Source of the DNA: Enterococcus gallinarum NBRC 100675 | Lineage (GTDB): Bacteria > Bacillota > Bacilli > Lactobacillales > Enterococcaceae | Assembly: GCF_001544275.1 (NCBI RefSeq) | Contig: NZ_BCQE01000025.1 | Span: forward strand, 1 to 58,336 | Reading direction: 5' to 3' | DNA length: 58,336 nt | Part shown: piece by piece, positions 10,124 through 19,339 of the stretch | Numbering within the stretch: position 1 is the first letter of the stretch | Layout: each line of letters opens with the position of its first letter | Notes under the pieces: generated by a model | What the model was told of the DNA's origin: nothing | What the model saw: the letters and a program-made list of their open reading frames with translations, nothing else | Databases searched by the model: none | Program-made: the position numbers and the translations under genes

Positions 10124-10866
10124 CAATGAGCTTCCTCCTGAACCTTCCTTTGGACTTCCCGGACTCGCTCAGGAAAATTGGTAATAATTCCCGTGACCCC
10201 TACTGCAAGACAGTGACGAATTTCTGCTTCTGTATCGACTGTCCAAGGACGAATGGCAATCGGATAATCCGCGATCTGTTCCTCATGTTTCTTGACCCAC
10301 TCATAGGCAGGATGAATCCCTTCAATGTAAGGGCGCGACAATGCTAACGGAGGTTTCGCCTCCGATTTTCCCATAATAAAGTCAAAGGTTGCTTGCGGTT
10401 CAATCGCATACAATCGATCCAATGTGTCAACATTGAATGAACAATACCAATGAGTAAAGGGCCAGCTTTGACTGGCTAACAATTCAGATACTTTCTTTTC
10501 GATCCCTTGATACTCGTAATGGTCTGTTTTCAATTCAATCGTTAAAATACCACGATAATTCTTTGCTGCTAAAAGATCGAGGACTTCCTTCAACGTCGGC
10601 ACTTTTGTGGCGGCATAATCTTCTGAGAACCAGCTGCCGGCATTCAATTCTTTTAGTTCTGTCAGCGTTTTATCACAAATTCGGCCTTTGCCGTTCGTAG
10701 TGCGATCGACTGTTTCATCATGCATTACGATCAGGTGACCATCCTTTGATAGATGAACATCTAGTTCAATGATATCGGCTTTGACCCGAACTGCTTCTGC
10801 AAAGGCTGGTAACGTGTTCTCTGGACGGTCTCCACTACTGCCACGATGGGCAACGATTTGTACCAT
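10123..10866 (-). CDS. Glycerophosphodiester phosphodiesterase family protein
   Basis: 247 aa from the ATG at 10866 (SD GGAG 8 nt before). GDPD fold of TIM-barrel type: the AHRG...PENTLPAF motif at the N-terminus and a second metal/catalytic His in LIVMHDETVDRTTNGKG. No signal peptide, so it is probably cytosolic, hydrolysing glycerophosphodiesters to glycerol-3-phosphate and an alcohol. First gene of the GDPD-miaA-hflX operon. The exact substrate cannot be read from the sequence. Confidence 0.9.
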   Translation of the reverse strand: MVQIVAHRGSSGDRPENTLPAFAEAVRVKADIIELDVHLSKDGHLIVMHDETVDRTTNGKGRICDKTLTELKELNAGSWFSEDYAATKVPTLKEVLDLLAAKNYRGILTIELKTDHYEYQGIEKKVSELLASQSWPFTHWYCSFNVDTLDRLYAIEPQATFDFIMGKSEAKPPLALSRPYIEGIHPAYEWVKKHEEQIADYPIAIRPWTVDTEAEIRHCLAVGVTGIITNFPERVREVQRKVQEEAH

Positions 10867-10996
10867 TTGTTTCACTCCAATCTTTTTCTATTTTACCACG
10901 GAACCCCATAGAACCAAACTCCTACTCCTTGTGCCATCCTCATTTTCTAAAGGCATCGCTAGGATTTGTATATATCAGAGAATCGACAAAAAAAGA

Positions 10997-11159
10997 GGCT
11001 ATGACAGAAGTTTTTCCACAAAATGATCCTCCCAACAATCATGAAATTGCTCCTACTCTGCAGCAGGTCTTCATCAAATACACGATGGAGAGCGCAATTC
11101 CGTTCACGTCCTTCGGATCATCTCGTTGCAACTTCTGTCACAGACTCAATGTTATAGCC
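10997..11159 (-). repeat. 163-bp palindromic-ended intergenic element (copy 1)
   Basis: GGCTATGACAGAAGTT at 10997-11012 is mirrored by AACTTCTGTCA (11130-11140) and ATAGCC (11154-11159). Read on the minus strand the end of the element runs straight into seven T, so it also works as a terminator. Its inner sequence and ends resemble the 160-bp element at 53542-53701. It occupies the 312-bp gap between the GDPD gene and the 172-aa membrane protein, which otherwise holds nothing I recognise. Confidence 0.55.
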
Positions 11160-11178
11160 CCATTCTCGATTGACTCGA

Positions 11179-11697
11179 CTATAATGGTTTAGAAAAATAA
11201 GTTAATGGTTCATTGGTCAAATTTTTCATTTGCGTTTTGCGCTCATTGACCATTTCAGTCAGTGTATCCAAGAAATTCTCCATGATGACACGACCGCCTT
11301 TATACGTATAACCGCCGATCTTCACCGTTTCTTCTGGTGAAAGGATCACTCTGCGGGTACCGATTTTCTTGAAAAATTCTTCTAAAAAATAATTCGGCAA
11401 ATAAAAGTTATTCTGTGCGGCAAAAGACTGTAAATAAGCAAAATCATCGATCGTTATATAACAGTCATCGAAAGCATCGAAACTGACATATTCGTCCATC
11501 AGGATCACCCGTTTTTGTAAAATTTCGCTGATTTTCCTGTTCAATTGGAGAAGTGTCTCGATTTCTTTGACTTTATGCTCCAACAGCCGTCGCCGTTTTT
11601 CTTTTTGTTCATCGTAACGAATTCTGAGATTGAAGATGATCGTTACTAATAAGGCGCCTACTAATACGCCGATAAAACCTGCAATCGCTACTGCCAT
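11179..11697 (-). CDS. Membrane-anchored protein of unknown function
   Basis: 172 aa. One N-terminal transmembrane helix (about residues 3-24), then a charged, probably coiled-coil segment (about 28-65), then a soluble domain with no motif I recognise. The topology is probably N-out with the body in the cytosol. The SD is weak (AGGGTCAGAAG). It is a single gene transcribed away from clpP, followed by the palindromic element at 10997-11159. I assign no function. Confidence 0.75.
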   Translation of the reverse strand: MAVAIAGFIGVLVGALLVTIIFNLRIRYDEQKEKRRRLLEHKVKEIETLLQLNRKISEILQKRVILMDEYVSFDAFDDCYITIDDFAYLQSFAAQNNFYLPNYFLEEFFKKIGTRRVILSPEETVKIGGYTYKGGRVIMENFLDTLTEMVNERKTQMKNLTNEPLTYFSKPL

Positions 11698-11779
11698 TTT
11701 CTTCTGACCCTTTCATGCTTACTTTCTTTTTATTGTATCATAATTTAAAAGAGAGGCAAAAAAGATAACGAACTTTTTA

Positions 11780-11809
11780 TTTGACCTTTATTGACCTAAT
11801 GGGTATACT
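11780..11809 (+). promoter_or_regulatory. clpP promoter with CtsR operator
   Basis: The CtsR heptamer repeat reads on the minus strand GGTCAAT-AAA-GGTCAAA (11780-11796), one mismatch from consensus. It covers the -35 TTGACC (11781-11786), which is followed by a 17-bp spacer and -10 TATACT (11804-11809). A second possible promoter is TTGCAA (11822-11827) with TATATC (11844-11849). This is the usual CtsR control of clpP heat-shock expression. Confidence 0.82.
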
Positions 11810-11876
11810 TACTTTTAGATATTGCAAAAACTTTGTGCTAAACTATATCTATATCGATTTTTAGGAGGACTAAAAA

Positions 11877-12467
11877 ATGAATTTAATTCCTACAGTCATT
11901 GAACAATCATCTCGTGGCGAAAGAGCCTATGATATCTATTCTCGTCTATTAAAAGACCGCATCATTATGTTAAGTGGTCAAGTAACAGATGATTTAGCCA
12001 ATTCGATCATCGCCCAACTTTTATTCTTGGATGCACAAGATTCTGAAAAAGATATCTACTTGTACATCAACTCACCAGGCGGAAGCGTCACAGCCGGACT
12101 AGCAATCTTTGATACCATGAACTTCATCAAAGCAGACGTGCAAACGATCGTTATGGGGATGGCTGCCTCAATGGGTTCATTCTTATTGACAGCTGGTGAA
12201 AAAGGCAAACGCTTTGCTTTGCCAAATGCTGAGATCATGATCCACCAACCATTAGGTGGCGCACAAGGACAAGCAACAGAGATCGAAATCGCAGCTCGTC
12301 ACATTTTGCAAACTCGCGAACGCCTAAACAAAATCTTGTCTGAGCGAACAGGTCAACCAATCGAAGTCATCGAAAAAGACACAGACCGTGATAACTTCAT
12401 GACTGCTCAAGAAGCAAAAGATTACGGCTTGATCGACGAGATCATGGAATCAAACAGCTTAAAATAA
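11877..12467 (+). CDS. clpP: ATP-dependent Clp protease proteolytic subunit
   Basis: 196 aa, the usual length. It forms the tetradecameric serine protease chamber that works with ClpX, ClpC and ClpE. The catalytic triad Ser98 (GMAASMGSF), His123 (MIHQPLGG) and Asp172 is intact. SD AGGAGG. Single gene with a CtsR box upstream and its own terminator. Confidence 0.98.
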   Translation: MNLIPTVIEQSSRGERAYDIYSRLLKDRIIMLSGQVTDDLANSIIAQLLFLDAQDSEKDIYLYINSPGGSVTAGLAIFDTMNFIKADVQTIVMGMAASMGSFLLTAGEKGKRFALPNAEIMIHQPLGGAQGQATEIEIAARHILQTRERLNKILSERTGQPIEVIEKDTDRDNFMTAQEAKDYGLIDEIMESNSLK

Positions 12468-12478
12468 TTCATCCATCA

Positions 12479-12513
12479 AAAAACCAGCTGTGCTGAAGCA
12501 CGCTGGTTTTTTT
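12479..12513 (+). terminator. clpP terminator
   Basis: AAACCAGC/GCTGGTTT stem continued by GTGC/GCAC, loop TGAA, then a T-run. Confidence 0.9.
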
Positions 12514-12550
12514 GCGTCATTAAACGAGATCCGATTGACTTCGCTTGCCA

Positions 12551-13093
12551 TTAATAAACATATTTCCCTTGCAAGTAGTCTTTTCCCAAGGAAACATAAT
12601 GGGCGATATTGGCTTTGTTTTTGGCAATTTCTTCCTCTGTCAACGGACGAATCACTTTAGCAGGACGTCCAAAAGCCAGCACATTGGGCGGAATGATCGT
12701 TCCTTGAGTAACTAAAGAACCGGCACCAATCAAACTGTTTTCACCGATAACTGCATGGTTCAAAACAATGGAACTCATGCCGATTAAGGCCCCTTTTTCA
12801 ATCTTACAGCCATGAAGCATGCACTGATGACCGACAGTCACATCTTCTGCAATGATCGTGGGTGCATCATGATCCACATGAATGATCGTCCCATCTTGAA
12901 TATTGGTCCGCTCACCTACTCGAATATAATTTGCATCTCCCCGCAAAACTGCTTGGAACCAGACAGTCGCCTCACTGCCGATGGTGACATCTCCGACGAC
13001 AGTCGCATTTGGCGCGATAAAGTTTTGCGTACTAGCAGTTTCTGCGTTTAGTTGATTTCGTTTTTGGCTATTTGTCTCTTTTTTCCGATCCAT
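12551..13093 (-). CDS. Gamma-carbonic-anhydrase-like hexapeptide-repeat protein
   Basis: 180 aa. Left-handed beta-helix hexapeptide repeats run through most of the chain (APNATV-VGDVTIG, GAGSLVT and similar). Metal-binding histidines are recognisable in IIHVDHD and VGHQCMLHGC. Family members (YrdA/PaaY/CamH-like) are trimeric and zinc- or iron-dependent; carbonic anhydrase activity is shown for only some. The roughly 20-residue N-terminal extension rich in Lys, Asn and Gln looks non-conserved. Single gene with SD AAAGGAG. A 13-bp tandem repeat lies just upstream. Confidence 0.85.
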   Translation of the reverse strand: MDRKKETNSQKRNQLNAETASTQNFIAPNATVVGDVTIGSEATVWFQAVLRGDANYIRVGERTNIQDGTIIHVDHDAPTIIAEDVTVGHQCMLHGCKIEKGALIGMSSIVLNHAVIGENSLIGAGSLVTQGTIIPPNVLAFGRPAKVIRPLTEEEIAKNKANIAHYVSLGKDYLQGKYVY

Positions 13094-13126
13094 TGTTAAA
13101 CTCCTTTAGGATTTTTCTTTCTCCAC

Positions 13127-13165
13127 TACACTTTACTACTACACTTTACTACTATACTTTACTAC
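13127..13165. repeat. Three 13-bp tandem repeats upstream of the carbonic-anhydrase-like gene
   Basis: TACACTTTACTAC occurs twice exactly and once as TATACTTTACTAC, followed by a partial fourth unit (13166-13175). The array starts 34 bp before the start codon. On the minus strand it contains -10-like TATAGT and TAAAGT steps, so copy number could affect the promoter. Confidence 0.85.
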
Positions 13166-13271
13166 TATACTACTCTATTCCTGTACCCATGATACCATGA
13201 ATAACTATGAAAACCACGAATCAGTCCGTAAGAGAACAGCGACTATATGCGGATATCTTCACACTTCATAC

Positions 13272-13303
13272 AAAAAAAAGAGTGCGGCTGACACCACACT
13301 CTT
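13272..13303 (-). terminator. Terminator of the efrAB-like operon
   Basis: Minus strand: AAGAGTGTGG pairs with CCGCACTCTT (one G-U), followed by a run of T. It lies just after the stop codon at 13309. Confidence 0.88.
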
Positions 13304-13308
13304 TTGAC

Positions 13309-15066
13309 CTATTCTGCTTCTTCTGAAAACTGACTCTGATAAAGCTGACTGTAAAATCCCCCAGCTGCCAGTAGTGTTTCATGATTGCCTTTTTCTATGA
13401 TTGCTCCTTGATCCATGACTAAGATCAAATCGGCTTCCCGAATCGTAGACAACCGGTGAGCAATGACGAAACTGGTTCGTCCTTCCATCACTTTGTCCAT
13501 CGCTTTTTGGATCAACGCTTCGAGCCGTGTGTCCACAGAGCTTGTTGCTTCATCTAAGATCAAGATTTTCGGATTAGAAATGACTGCTCGAGCAATCGTC
13601 AAGAGTTGTTTTTGACCAAGCGAGATATTATCCCCTTCGGAATTGATAAACATCTCATAACCGTCCGGCATCGTCCGGATGAAATGATCCACATTGGCTG
13701 TTTTAGCTGCATCGACCACTTCATAATCGGTCGCATCTAACTTACCAAAACGAATATTGTCTCCGATCGTTCCTTCATACAACCAAGCATCTTGCAGAAC
13801 CATGCCGAATAACGAACGGACATCGCTGCGGGCCATTTTCTTCGTATCAATACCATCAATCTTGATCGCCCCTTCGTTGACATCGTAGAAACGCATCAAC
13901 AAATTGATCAATGTGGTCTTTCCGGCTCCAGTTGGTCCGACGATCGCTACCGTCTGACCAGCTTTCACTTCAAAGTTCAAATCTTTGATCAGCGGTTTCT
14001 TCGGATCATAGGCAAAACCGACATGTTCAAATTGAACATCCCCATGAAATTCCGCTGGCAATGGAATATCTGTTTGGTTGACTGGTTCTTCCGGTTCATC
14101 CAAAATCTCAAAAACCCGTTTTGCAGCTGCCGAAGCACTTTGTAAGACAGAGGAAAGCTGGGTAATATTCCCCATTGGCTGACTCACTTGCCAAATGTAT
14201 TGGATAAAGGCTTGCAGTTGCCCTACCACGATCACACCGCCAATTACATAGAAACTTCCCATAACTGCCATAGCAATATACGTAAAGTAGGCAGTCATTT
14301 GAACTAACGGCATCATCAATCCCGAGACGAAGGCCGAACGGAAGCCGTAATAGCGCAGTTGGTGATTGACTTTTTTAAAGCCGTCAAGTGTTTGTTTTTC
14401 TCGTCCATAGACTTTCAATACACTGAAACCAGTCATATTTTCCTGAACATAACCGTTCAAGTCTCCTAATGCATTTTGCATGCCTTGGAAGTCTTTTTGC
14501 GATTTCTTGACGATCGTTCTTGAAATGATCAATGACGTTGGAATCATGATCAATGCGATCAACGCCATAAACGAATTGATATAAAACATCATCGCTACCG
14601 CCATGATGATTCCTAGAAAGGCATTGACGATCCCGATCAAGGCTTGCTGCATCGCACCACTGACTGCATCCACATCGTTCGTTACCCGTGACAAGATATT
14701 TCCTTGCTGATTTTTGTCAAAATATGAAACAGGCAAGCGGTTGATCTTTTCTTCAATGTCTTGACGTAAATCACGCATCGCAGATTGAACGACATTTGTG
14801 ATCAAAAGCCCTGACATTAATTGTGAGAAACAATACCCTACACCGACAACGGTGATCCAGATCAAACAAACGATGATGTAATCAAAATTCAGCGGCTCTC
14901 CCGCTGCAATATTCCGACTGATCTCTGTTGTAGGCAATCCGGACACATACGGCAATGCCGCGTTAAAGCCAACTGTAGCGACAGTAAAAAGTAAGACTAA
15001 AATAAAGGAGACTTTGTAGGGTTTGATGTAGCGCCCTAAACGTTTTAAAGAAGAGAATGCTTTCAT
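13309..15066 (-). CDS. efrB: Heterodimeric ABC exporter, EfrB-like half (permease plus ATPase)
   Basis: 585 aa: six transmembrane segments (about 15-325) followed by a nucleotide-binding domain. Walker A GPTGAGKTT, Walker B LILDEATSSVD with the catalytic Glu, and H-loop VIAHRLS are intact. The signature is the variant ISLGQ instead of LSGGQ. The start overlaps the stop of the upstream half by 4 bp, so the two are made together as a heterodimer. Such pumps (EfrAB, LmrCD, BmrCD) expel drugs and dyes. The efr naming is by resemblance and operon organisation. The variant signature helps form the degenerate ATP site. Confidence 0.82.
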   Translation of the reverse strand: MKAFSSLKRLGRYIKPYKVSFILVLLFTVATVGFNAALPYVSGLPTTEISRNIAAGEPLNFDYIIVCLIWITVVGVGYCFSQLMSGLLITNVVQSAMRDLRQDIEEKINRLPVSYFDKNQQGNILSRVTNDVDAVSGAMQQALIGIVNAFLGIIMAVAMMFYINSFMALIALIMIPTSLIISRTIVKKSQKDFQGMQNALGDLNGYVQENMTGFSVLKVYGREKQTLDGFKKVNHQLRYYGFRSAFVSGLMMPLVQMTAYFTYIAMAVMGSFYVIGGVIVVGQLQAFIQYIWQVSQPMGNITQLSSVLQSASAAAKRVFEILDEPEEPVNQTDIPLPAEFHGDVQFEHVGFAYDPKKPLIKDLNFEVKAGQTVAIVGPTGAGKTTLINLLMRFYDVNEGAIKIDGIDTKKMARSDVRSLFGMVLQDAWLYEGTIGDNIRFGKLDATDYEVVDAAKTANVDHFIRTMPDGYEMFINSEGDNISLGQKQLLTIARAVISNPKILILDEATSSVDTRLEALIQKAMDKVMEGRTSFVIAHRLSTIREADLILVMDQGAIIEKGNHETLLAAGGFYSQLYQSQFSEEAE

Positions 15067-16796
15067 TGTGCCAACTCCTCCTCTGATAATTGTGATGCTG
15101 CAATGTCGTAATAAACCGAGCAGTTTTCCAACAGTTCTTTGTGGGTGCCGATACCAACTACATCGCCTTCATTCAACACAATGATTTTATCCGCGTGCAT
15201 GATCGTCCCCACACGTTGCGCCACGATCAAAACAGTTGATTCGGTCGTTTCTTTTTTCAAACGCGCCCGTAATTTGGCATCGGTTTGATAATCCAGTGCA
15301 GAAAAACTATCATCAAAAATATAGATCTCGGGACGACGGATCACCGCACGAGCGATCGCCAGCCGTTGTTTCTGACCACCAGAAAAGTTCGTGCCTCCTT
15401 CTGCTAGACGTGCATCAAAGCCATCCGGTGTTTTAGCAATAAAATCAGCTGCTTGTGCGATCTCAACCGCACGTTCTAAGTCCGCTTGTGTCGCATCTTC
15501 TTTCCCATAGCGCAGATTTTCTGCGATCGTTCCAGTGAACAGCAACGCTTTTTGGGGAATAAATCCGATCTTATTTCTCAAAGCGGACAAGCTGTACTCG
15601 CGAACATCGATCCCATCAATCAAAACCTGTCCTTTTGTGACATCATAAAAACGAGGGATCAATTGGATCAATGTTGATTTCCCGCTTCCAGTACTGCCGA
15701 TGAAAGCAACTGTTTCACCAGGAGAAGCAGTAAAACTAACATTGCGGATCACAGGACTCTCAGCATGTCCCGGATAGGCAAATGTCACATTCTTAAATTC
15801 CACATATCCTTTGGTCTTGCCTTCTGTCACTGGCTGTTCGGCTTCCACGATTTCTGAAGTCATATCCAATGCCTCCTGAATCCGTCGGGCTGAGACCGCT
15901 GCACGTGGATACATCGTAAATATAGTCGCAAACAACATGAATGAGAATAGAGCATGGAAGATGTATTCGATAAAAGCAATCAAGTCACCGACTTGCAGTT
16001 GCCCATTTTCGATTTGAATACTTCCTGACCAAATGATCAGTACCATCACGATATTGAATAAGAAGAAAAAGCCCGGCTGTGCTGTCGCCATCAAACGGAA
16101 CAAGCTGCGAGAGCTGGATGCATACGCTTGATTGACTTTGCTAAAGCGTTTCTCTTCAAATTTCTCATTTACGAACGCACGGATGACCCGTAAACCAGAC
16201 AAGTTTTCCCGCAAAATACCATTGATCTTATCCAAATTGGCTTGCTGCTTGTTAGACAACGGCTCGGAAATCTTTGCGATGGCTATCACAGCAATCAACA
16301 AGATCGGCAGTGCCCCTAACACATACATCCCTAATTTTGTACTTGTCCGCATGACCATATACAAACTGACCGCAAACATCATCGGCGTCATCAATCCAAT
16401 CCGCAGAATATTCTGCAAGAACAACATGATTTGATATGCATCATTGGTCACCCGAGTAATCAAGGATGAAACACCGATTTTTTCATATTCCGTATGTGAA
16501 TAACCTTGCACCTTTTCAAAAAGATCATCTCGAACATCTGCTACGATATTCGTTGTGATTCTTGAGGTAAAGTACCCTAACATAATATTCATTGCGATCC
16601 CTGTCAAAGTAATAGCAATCATTGCCATTCCCATCTTCCAGATATACTCTCGGTCACCATTTCGAATACCGACATCGATCATTCGAGCCAGCAATGTGGG
16701 TAATCCTAGTTCAATCAAAATAAATCCAAACACACAGATGAAATTAAAAACCAACAGTTTTTTATTGCGCATTGTGTAATGCCACATTAATTTCAA
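15063..16796 (-). CDS. efrA: Heterodimeric ABC exporter, EfrA-like half (permease plus ATPase)
   Basis: 577 aa. I favour the TTG start at 16796, placed 7 nt after AAGGAGG; an ATG 3 codons later is too distant. Six transmembrane segments precede an ATPase domain with Walker A GSTGSGKST and canonical signature FSGGQ. Walker B reads IFDDSFSALD, with Asp for the catalytic Glu, and the switch His is replaced by Gln (IVAQRVG). This is the pattern of the half carrying the degenerate site in heterodimeric exporters. First gene of the pair. Confidence 0.82.
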   Translation of the reverse strand: MKLMWHYTMRNKKLLVFNFICVFGFILIELGLPTLLARMIDVGIRNGDREYIWKMGMAMIAITLTGIAMNIMLGYFTSRITTNIVADVRDDLFEKVQGYSHTEYEKIGVSSLITRVTNDAYQIMLFLQNILRIGLMTPMMFAVSLYMVMRTSTKLGMYVLGALPILLIAVIAIAKISEPLSNKQQANLDKINGILRENLSGLRVIRAFVNEKFEEKRFSKVNQAYASSSRSLFRLMATAQPGFFFLFNIVMVLIIWSGSIQIENGQLQVGDLIAFIEYIFHALFSFMLFATIFTMYPRAAVSARRIQEALDMTSEIVEAEQPVTEGKTKGYVEFKNVTFAYPGHAESPVIRNVSFTASPGETVAFIGSTGSGKSTLIQLIPRFYDVTKGQVLIDGIDVREYSLSALRNKIGFIPQKALLFTGTIAENLRYGKEDATQADLERAVEIAQAADFIAKTPDGFDARLAEGGTNFSGGQKQRLAIARAVIRRPEIYIFDDSFSALDYQTDAKLRARLKKETTESTVLIVAQRVGTIMHADKIIVLNEGDVVGIGTHKELLENCSVYYDIAASQLSEEELAQ

Positions 16797-17203
16797 AAAA
16801 GCCCCTCCTTTTTTTACACATTATTTTTACTATATCATAGTCCCAATTTCAAGTAACCCACTTCCCGAAGAAAAAAAGGAGATATTTTAAAGTATTTTTT
16901 TAAGGATGACCAAGGGAAGCCCTTTCAAACCAACTAGTTTCTATACTTATTTACTTTTCTATGATAAACTAATACTACTTGTAATGGAACGATTTACAAA
17001 AACCGGTGAATTTTTTATGACAACATTTGGAAAGCAAAGACGAGGCTTTCTCTTTTTTCTCACAACGATTGTCTGGAAAAAGCATGTAGCGGTCCACTGA
17101 CGACCCCCACTTTTCAGGTCACTTATCTAGGGCCTTGATTTTGTGATGCACCGAATCGAACAAAACGATAAACTACTGCATTAGCAGATAAAGGAGAATT
17201 TGT
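16797..17203 (+). other. 407-bp gap: efrAB promoter region and rpoY-rnjA leader
   Basis: No convincing gene. Plus-strand ORFs here lack an SD. A weak -10 (TATGAT, 16960-16965) could start the rpoY transcript, giving a leader of about 230 nt. A short hairpin AAAGC/GCTTT (about 17032-17050) is followed by a T-rich stretch and might attenuate. I see no known riboswitch. Confidence 0.4.
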
Positions 17204-17416
17204 ATGATTTACAAAGTTTACTATCAAGAAACAAAAGACCGCAACCCAAAAAGAGAACAAACCCATTCCCTGTACATTGACGCAGAAAGCGCGGTTGCTG
17301 CACGCCGTACAGTCGAACAAAACACCCCATATAACATCGAGTTTATTCAAGAACTTGATGAAAAACATCTTGCGTATGAAAAAGAGAACGCTGATTTCAA
17401 ATTAGCGGAGTTTTAA
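17204..17416 (+). CDS. rpoY: RNA polymerase epsilon subunit
   Basis: 70 aa, opening [20 protein letters not shown], the small Firmicutes epsilon subunit (formerly YkzG, DUF1447) that binds RNA polymerase near the jaw/downstream clamp. SD AAAGGAG. It lies 2 bp before rnjA, the conserved partner in Bacillus and lactic acid bacteria. Confidence 0.92.
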   Translation: MIYKVYYQETKDRNPKREQTHSLYIDAESAVAARRTVEQNTPYNIEFIQELDEKHLAYEKENADFKLAEF

Positions 17417-17418
17417 TA

Positions 17419-19098
17419 ATGAAAGTTTCTCTAAAAAATAATGAAACTGGCGTATTCGGCGTCGGCGGACTAGGCGAGATCGGAAAAAACTGTTATGGGG
17501 TTCAATTCCAAGACGAGATCATCTTGATTGATGCCGGGATCAAATTCCCGGAAGATGAACTACTTGGAATCGACTATGTGATTTCCGATTATAGCTACAT
17601 TGTCCAAAACATCACGAAAGTCAAAGGGTTAGTCATCACTCATGGTCATGAAGATCATATTGGTGGTATTCCTTACCTTCTGCGTGAAGCAAATATCCCA
17701 ATCTATGCTGGTCCATTAGCATTGGCTTTGATTACCAACAAGTTGGATGAACACGGGTTACTGCGAGATGCTACATTACATGAGATCAATGAAGATACCG
17801 TGATTCGCTTCCGCAAAACATCGGTCAGCTTTTTCCGAACGACCCACAGTATTCCTGATGCGCTAGGCGTTGTGGTGAAAACACCTTCGGGAAATATCGT
17901 AGCAACTGGTGACTTTAAGTTCGATTTCACACCCGTGGGCGAACCAGCAAACCTACACAAAATGGCCAGAATCGGAGAAGAAGGTGTGCTATGCCTCCTT
18001 TCTGACAGTACCAATGCTGAGATTCCGACCTTTACCAAGTCAGAAAAAACGATTGGTAGTTCGATCCGCAAGATTTTCGAAAAAATCGAAGGCCGGATCA
18101 TCTTTGCCAGCTTCGCTTCCAATATTTTCCGTTTGCAACAAGCAGCAGATGCTGCGGTTGCCACAGGTCGTAAGATCGCTGTCTTCGGTCGAAGTATGGA
18201 AAATGCGATCGTTAATGGGCAGCGCTTAGGTTATATCAAAGTCCCTGACGGTACATTTGTCGAATCTCATGAGATCAATCGCTTACCAGCTAATGAAACC
18301 ATGATCCTATGTACTGGCTCTCAAGGGGAACCAATGGCAGCCCTTAGTCGGATCGCCAATGGTACTCATCGACAAATTCAGATCCATCCAGACGATACGG
18401 TCATTTTCTCTAGTTCACCGATCCCTGGAAATACGACTAGTGTCAACCACTTGATCAACTTGCTGTTAGAAGCAGGTGCACATGTGATCCACGGGAAATT
18501 GAATAATATCCATACCTCGGGACATGGTGGTCAAGAAGAACAAAAATTGATGCTTCGTTTGATGAAGCCTAAGTTCTTTATGCCGGTCCATGGAGAGTTC
18601 AGAATGTTGAATATCCATACCCAACTGGCACAAGATGTCGGCGTTCCAAAAGAGAACTGTTTTATTATGGAAAACGGTGATATGCTGGCGTTAACTGCAG
18701 ATTCTGCTCGTCGAGCAGGTCATTTCAATGCGGGTGATGTCTATGTTGATGGTAGTGGAATTGGCGACATCGGTAACGTTGTCTTACGAGACCGTCGTAT
18801 CTTATCAGAAGAAGGCTTAGTGCTAGCCGTAGCCACCGTCGACTTGACGAAAAAAGAAGTCTTAGCAGGACCAGACATTCTTTCCCGCGGATTCGTCTAT
18901 ATGCGGGAATCTGGCGAGATGATCAATGAAGCACAACAGATCCTGTTCCGTGCCCTCAGAGAAGTCTTGAACCAGCCAGATCCTAGCGAACATAAAATGC
19001 GAGAAGCCATGTCAGCTGCTTTGCAACCCTTCTTATTTGAAAAAACAGAACGTCACCCAATGATTCTTTCGATGATCATGACACCTGACGACCACTAA
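17419..19098 (+). CDS. rnjA: Ribonuclease J1
   Basis: 559 aa. Metallo-beta-lactamase/beta-CASP nuclease with 5'-3' exonuclease and endonuclease activity in mRNA decay and rRNA maturation. The zinc-binding motif HGHEDHIGG is present, with TGDFKFD, the beta-CASP motifs ([24 protein letters not shown]) and HGEFRML, then a C-terminal domain. Co-transcribed with rpoY. Confidence 0.96.
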   Translation: MKVSLKNNETGVFGVGGLGEIGKNCYGVQFQDEIILIDAGIKFPEDELLGIDYVISDYSYIVQNITKVKGLVITHGHEDHIGGIPYLLREANIPIYAGPLALALITNKLDEHGLLRDATLHEINEDTVIRFRKTSVSFFRTTHSIPDALGVVVKTPSGNIVATGDFKFDFTPVGEPANLHKMARIGEEGVLCLLSDSTNAEIPTFTKSEKTIGSSIRKIFEKIEGRIIFASFASNIFRLQQAADAAVATGRKIAVFGRSMENAIVNGQRLGYIKVPDGTFVESHEINRLPANETMILCTGSQGEPMAALSRIANGTHRQIQIHPDDTVIFSSSPIPGNTTSVNHLINLLLEAGAHVIHGKLNNIHTSGHGGQEEQKLMLRLMKPKFFMPVHGEFRMLNIHTQLAQDVGVPKENCFIMENGDMLALTADSARRAGHFNAGDVYVDGSGIGDIGNVVLRDRRILSEEGLVLAVATVDLTKKEVLAGPDILSRGFVYMRESGEMINEAQQILFRALREVLNQPDPSEHKMREAMSAALQPFLFEKTERHPMILSMIMTPDDH

Positions 19099-19100
19099 CA

Positions 19101-19148
19101 AAAAAACTCGACCAAACCCTCAATGGAAGTGGTCGAGTTTTTTATTTT
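19101..19148 (+). terminator. rpoY-rnjA terminator
   Basis: AAAACTCGACCA pairs with TGGTCGAGTTTT, followed by T-rich sequence. Confidence 0.92.
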
Positions 19149-19339
19149 TCATCCTACTGACTTCCTTAGGTTTAAGACTCTCTTCTTTCGAAATTGGACG
19201 CAGGATTATCGGTACTGTCTCTTGCCACAGCTATTTAAAACTACTTTGGAAACTTAGCTATATTGGAGGCTATATTAAAAACTGTCTTAAAAACGATCTA
19301 AGAAGTGATCTCACCGATACATCTCTTCAGGAGAACTAT

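Noticed and set aside
10929-11192. 87-aa plus-strand reading frame
   Set aside because: Covers the palindromic element; no SD and no protein character.
16906-17100. 64-aa plus-strand reading frame before rpoY
   Set aside because: No SD at any start; falls in the rpoY leader.
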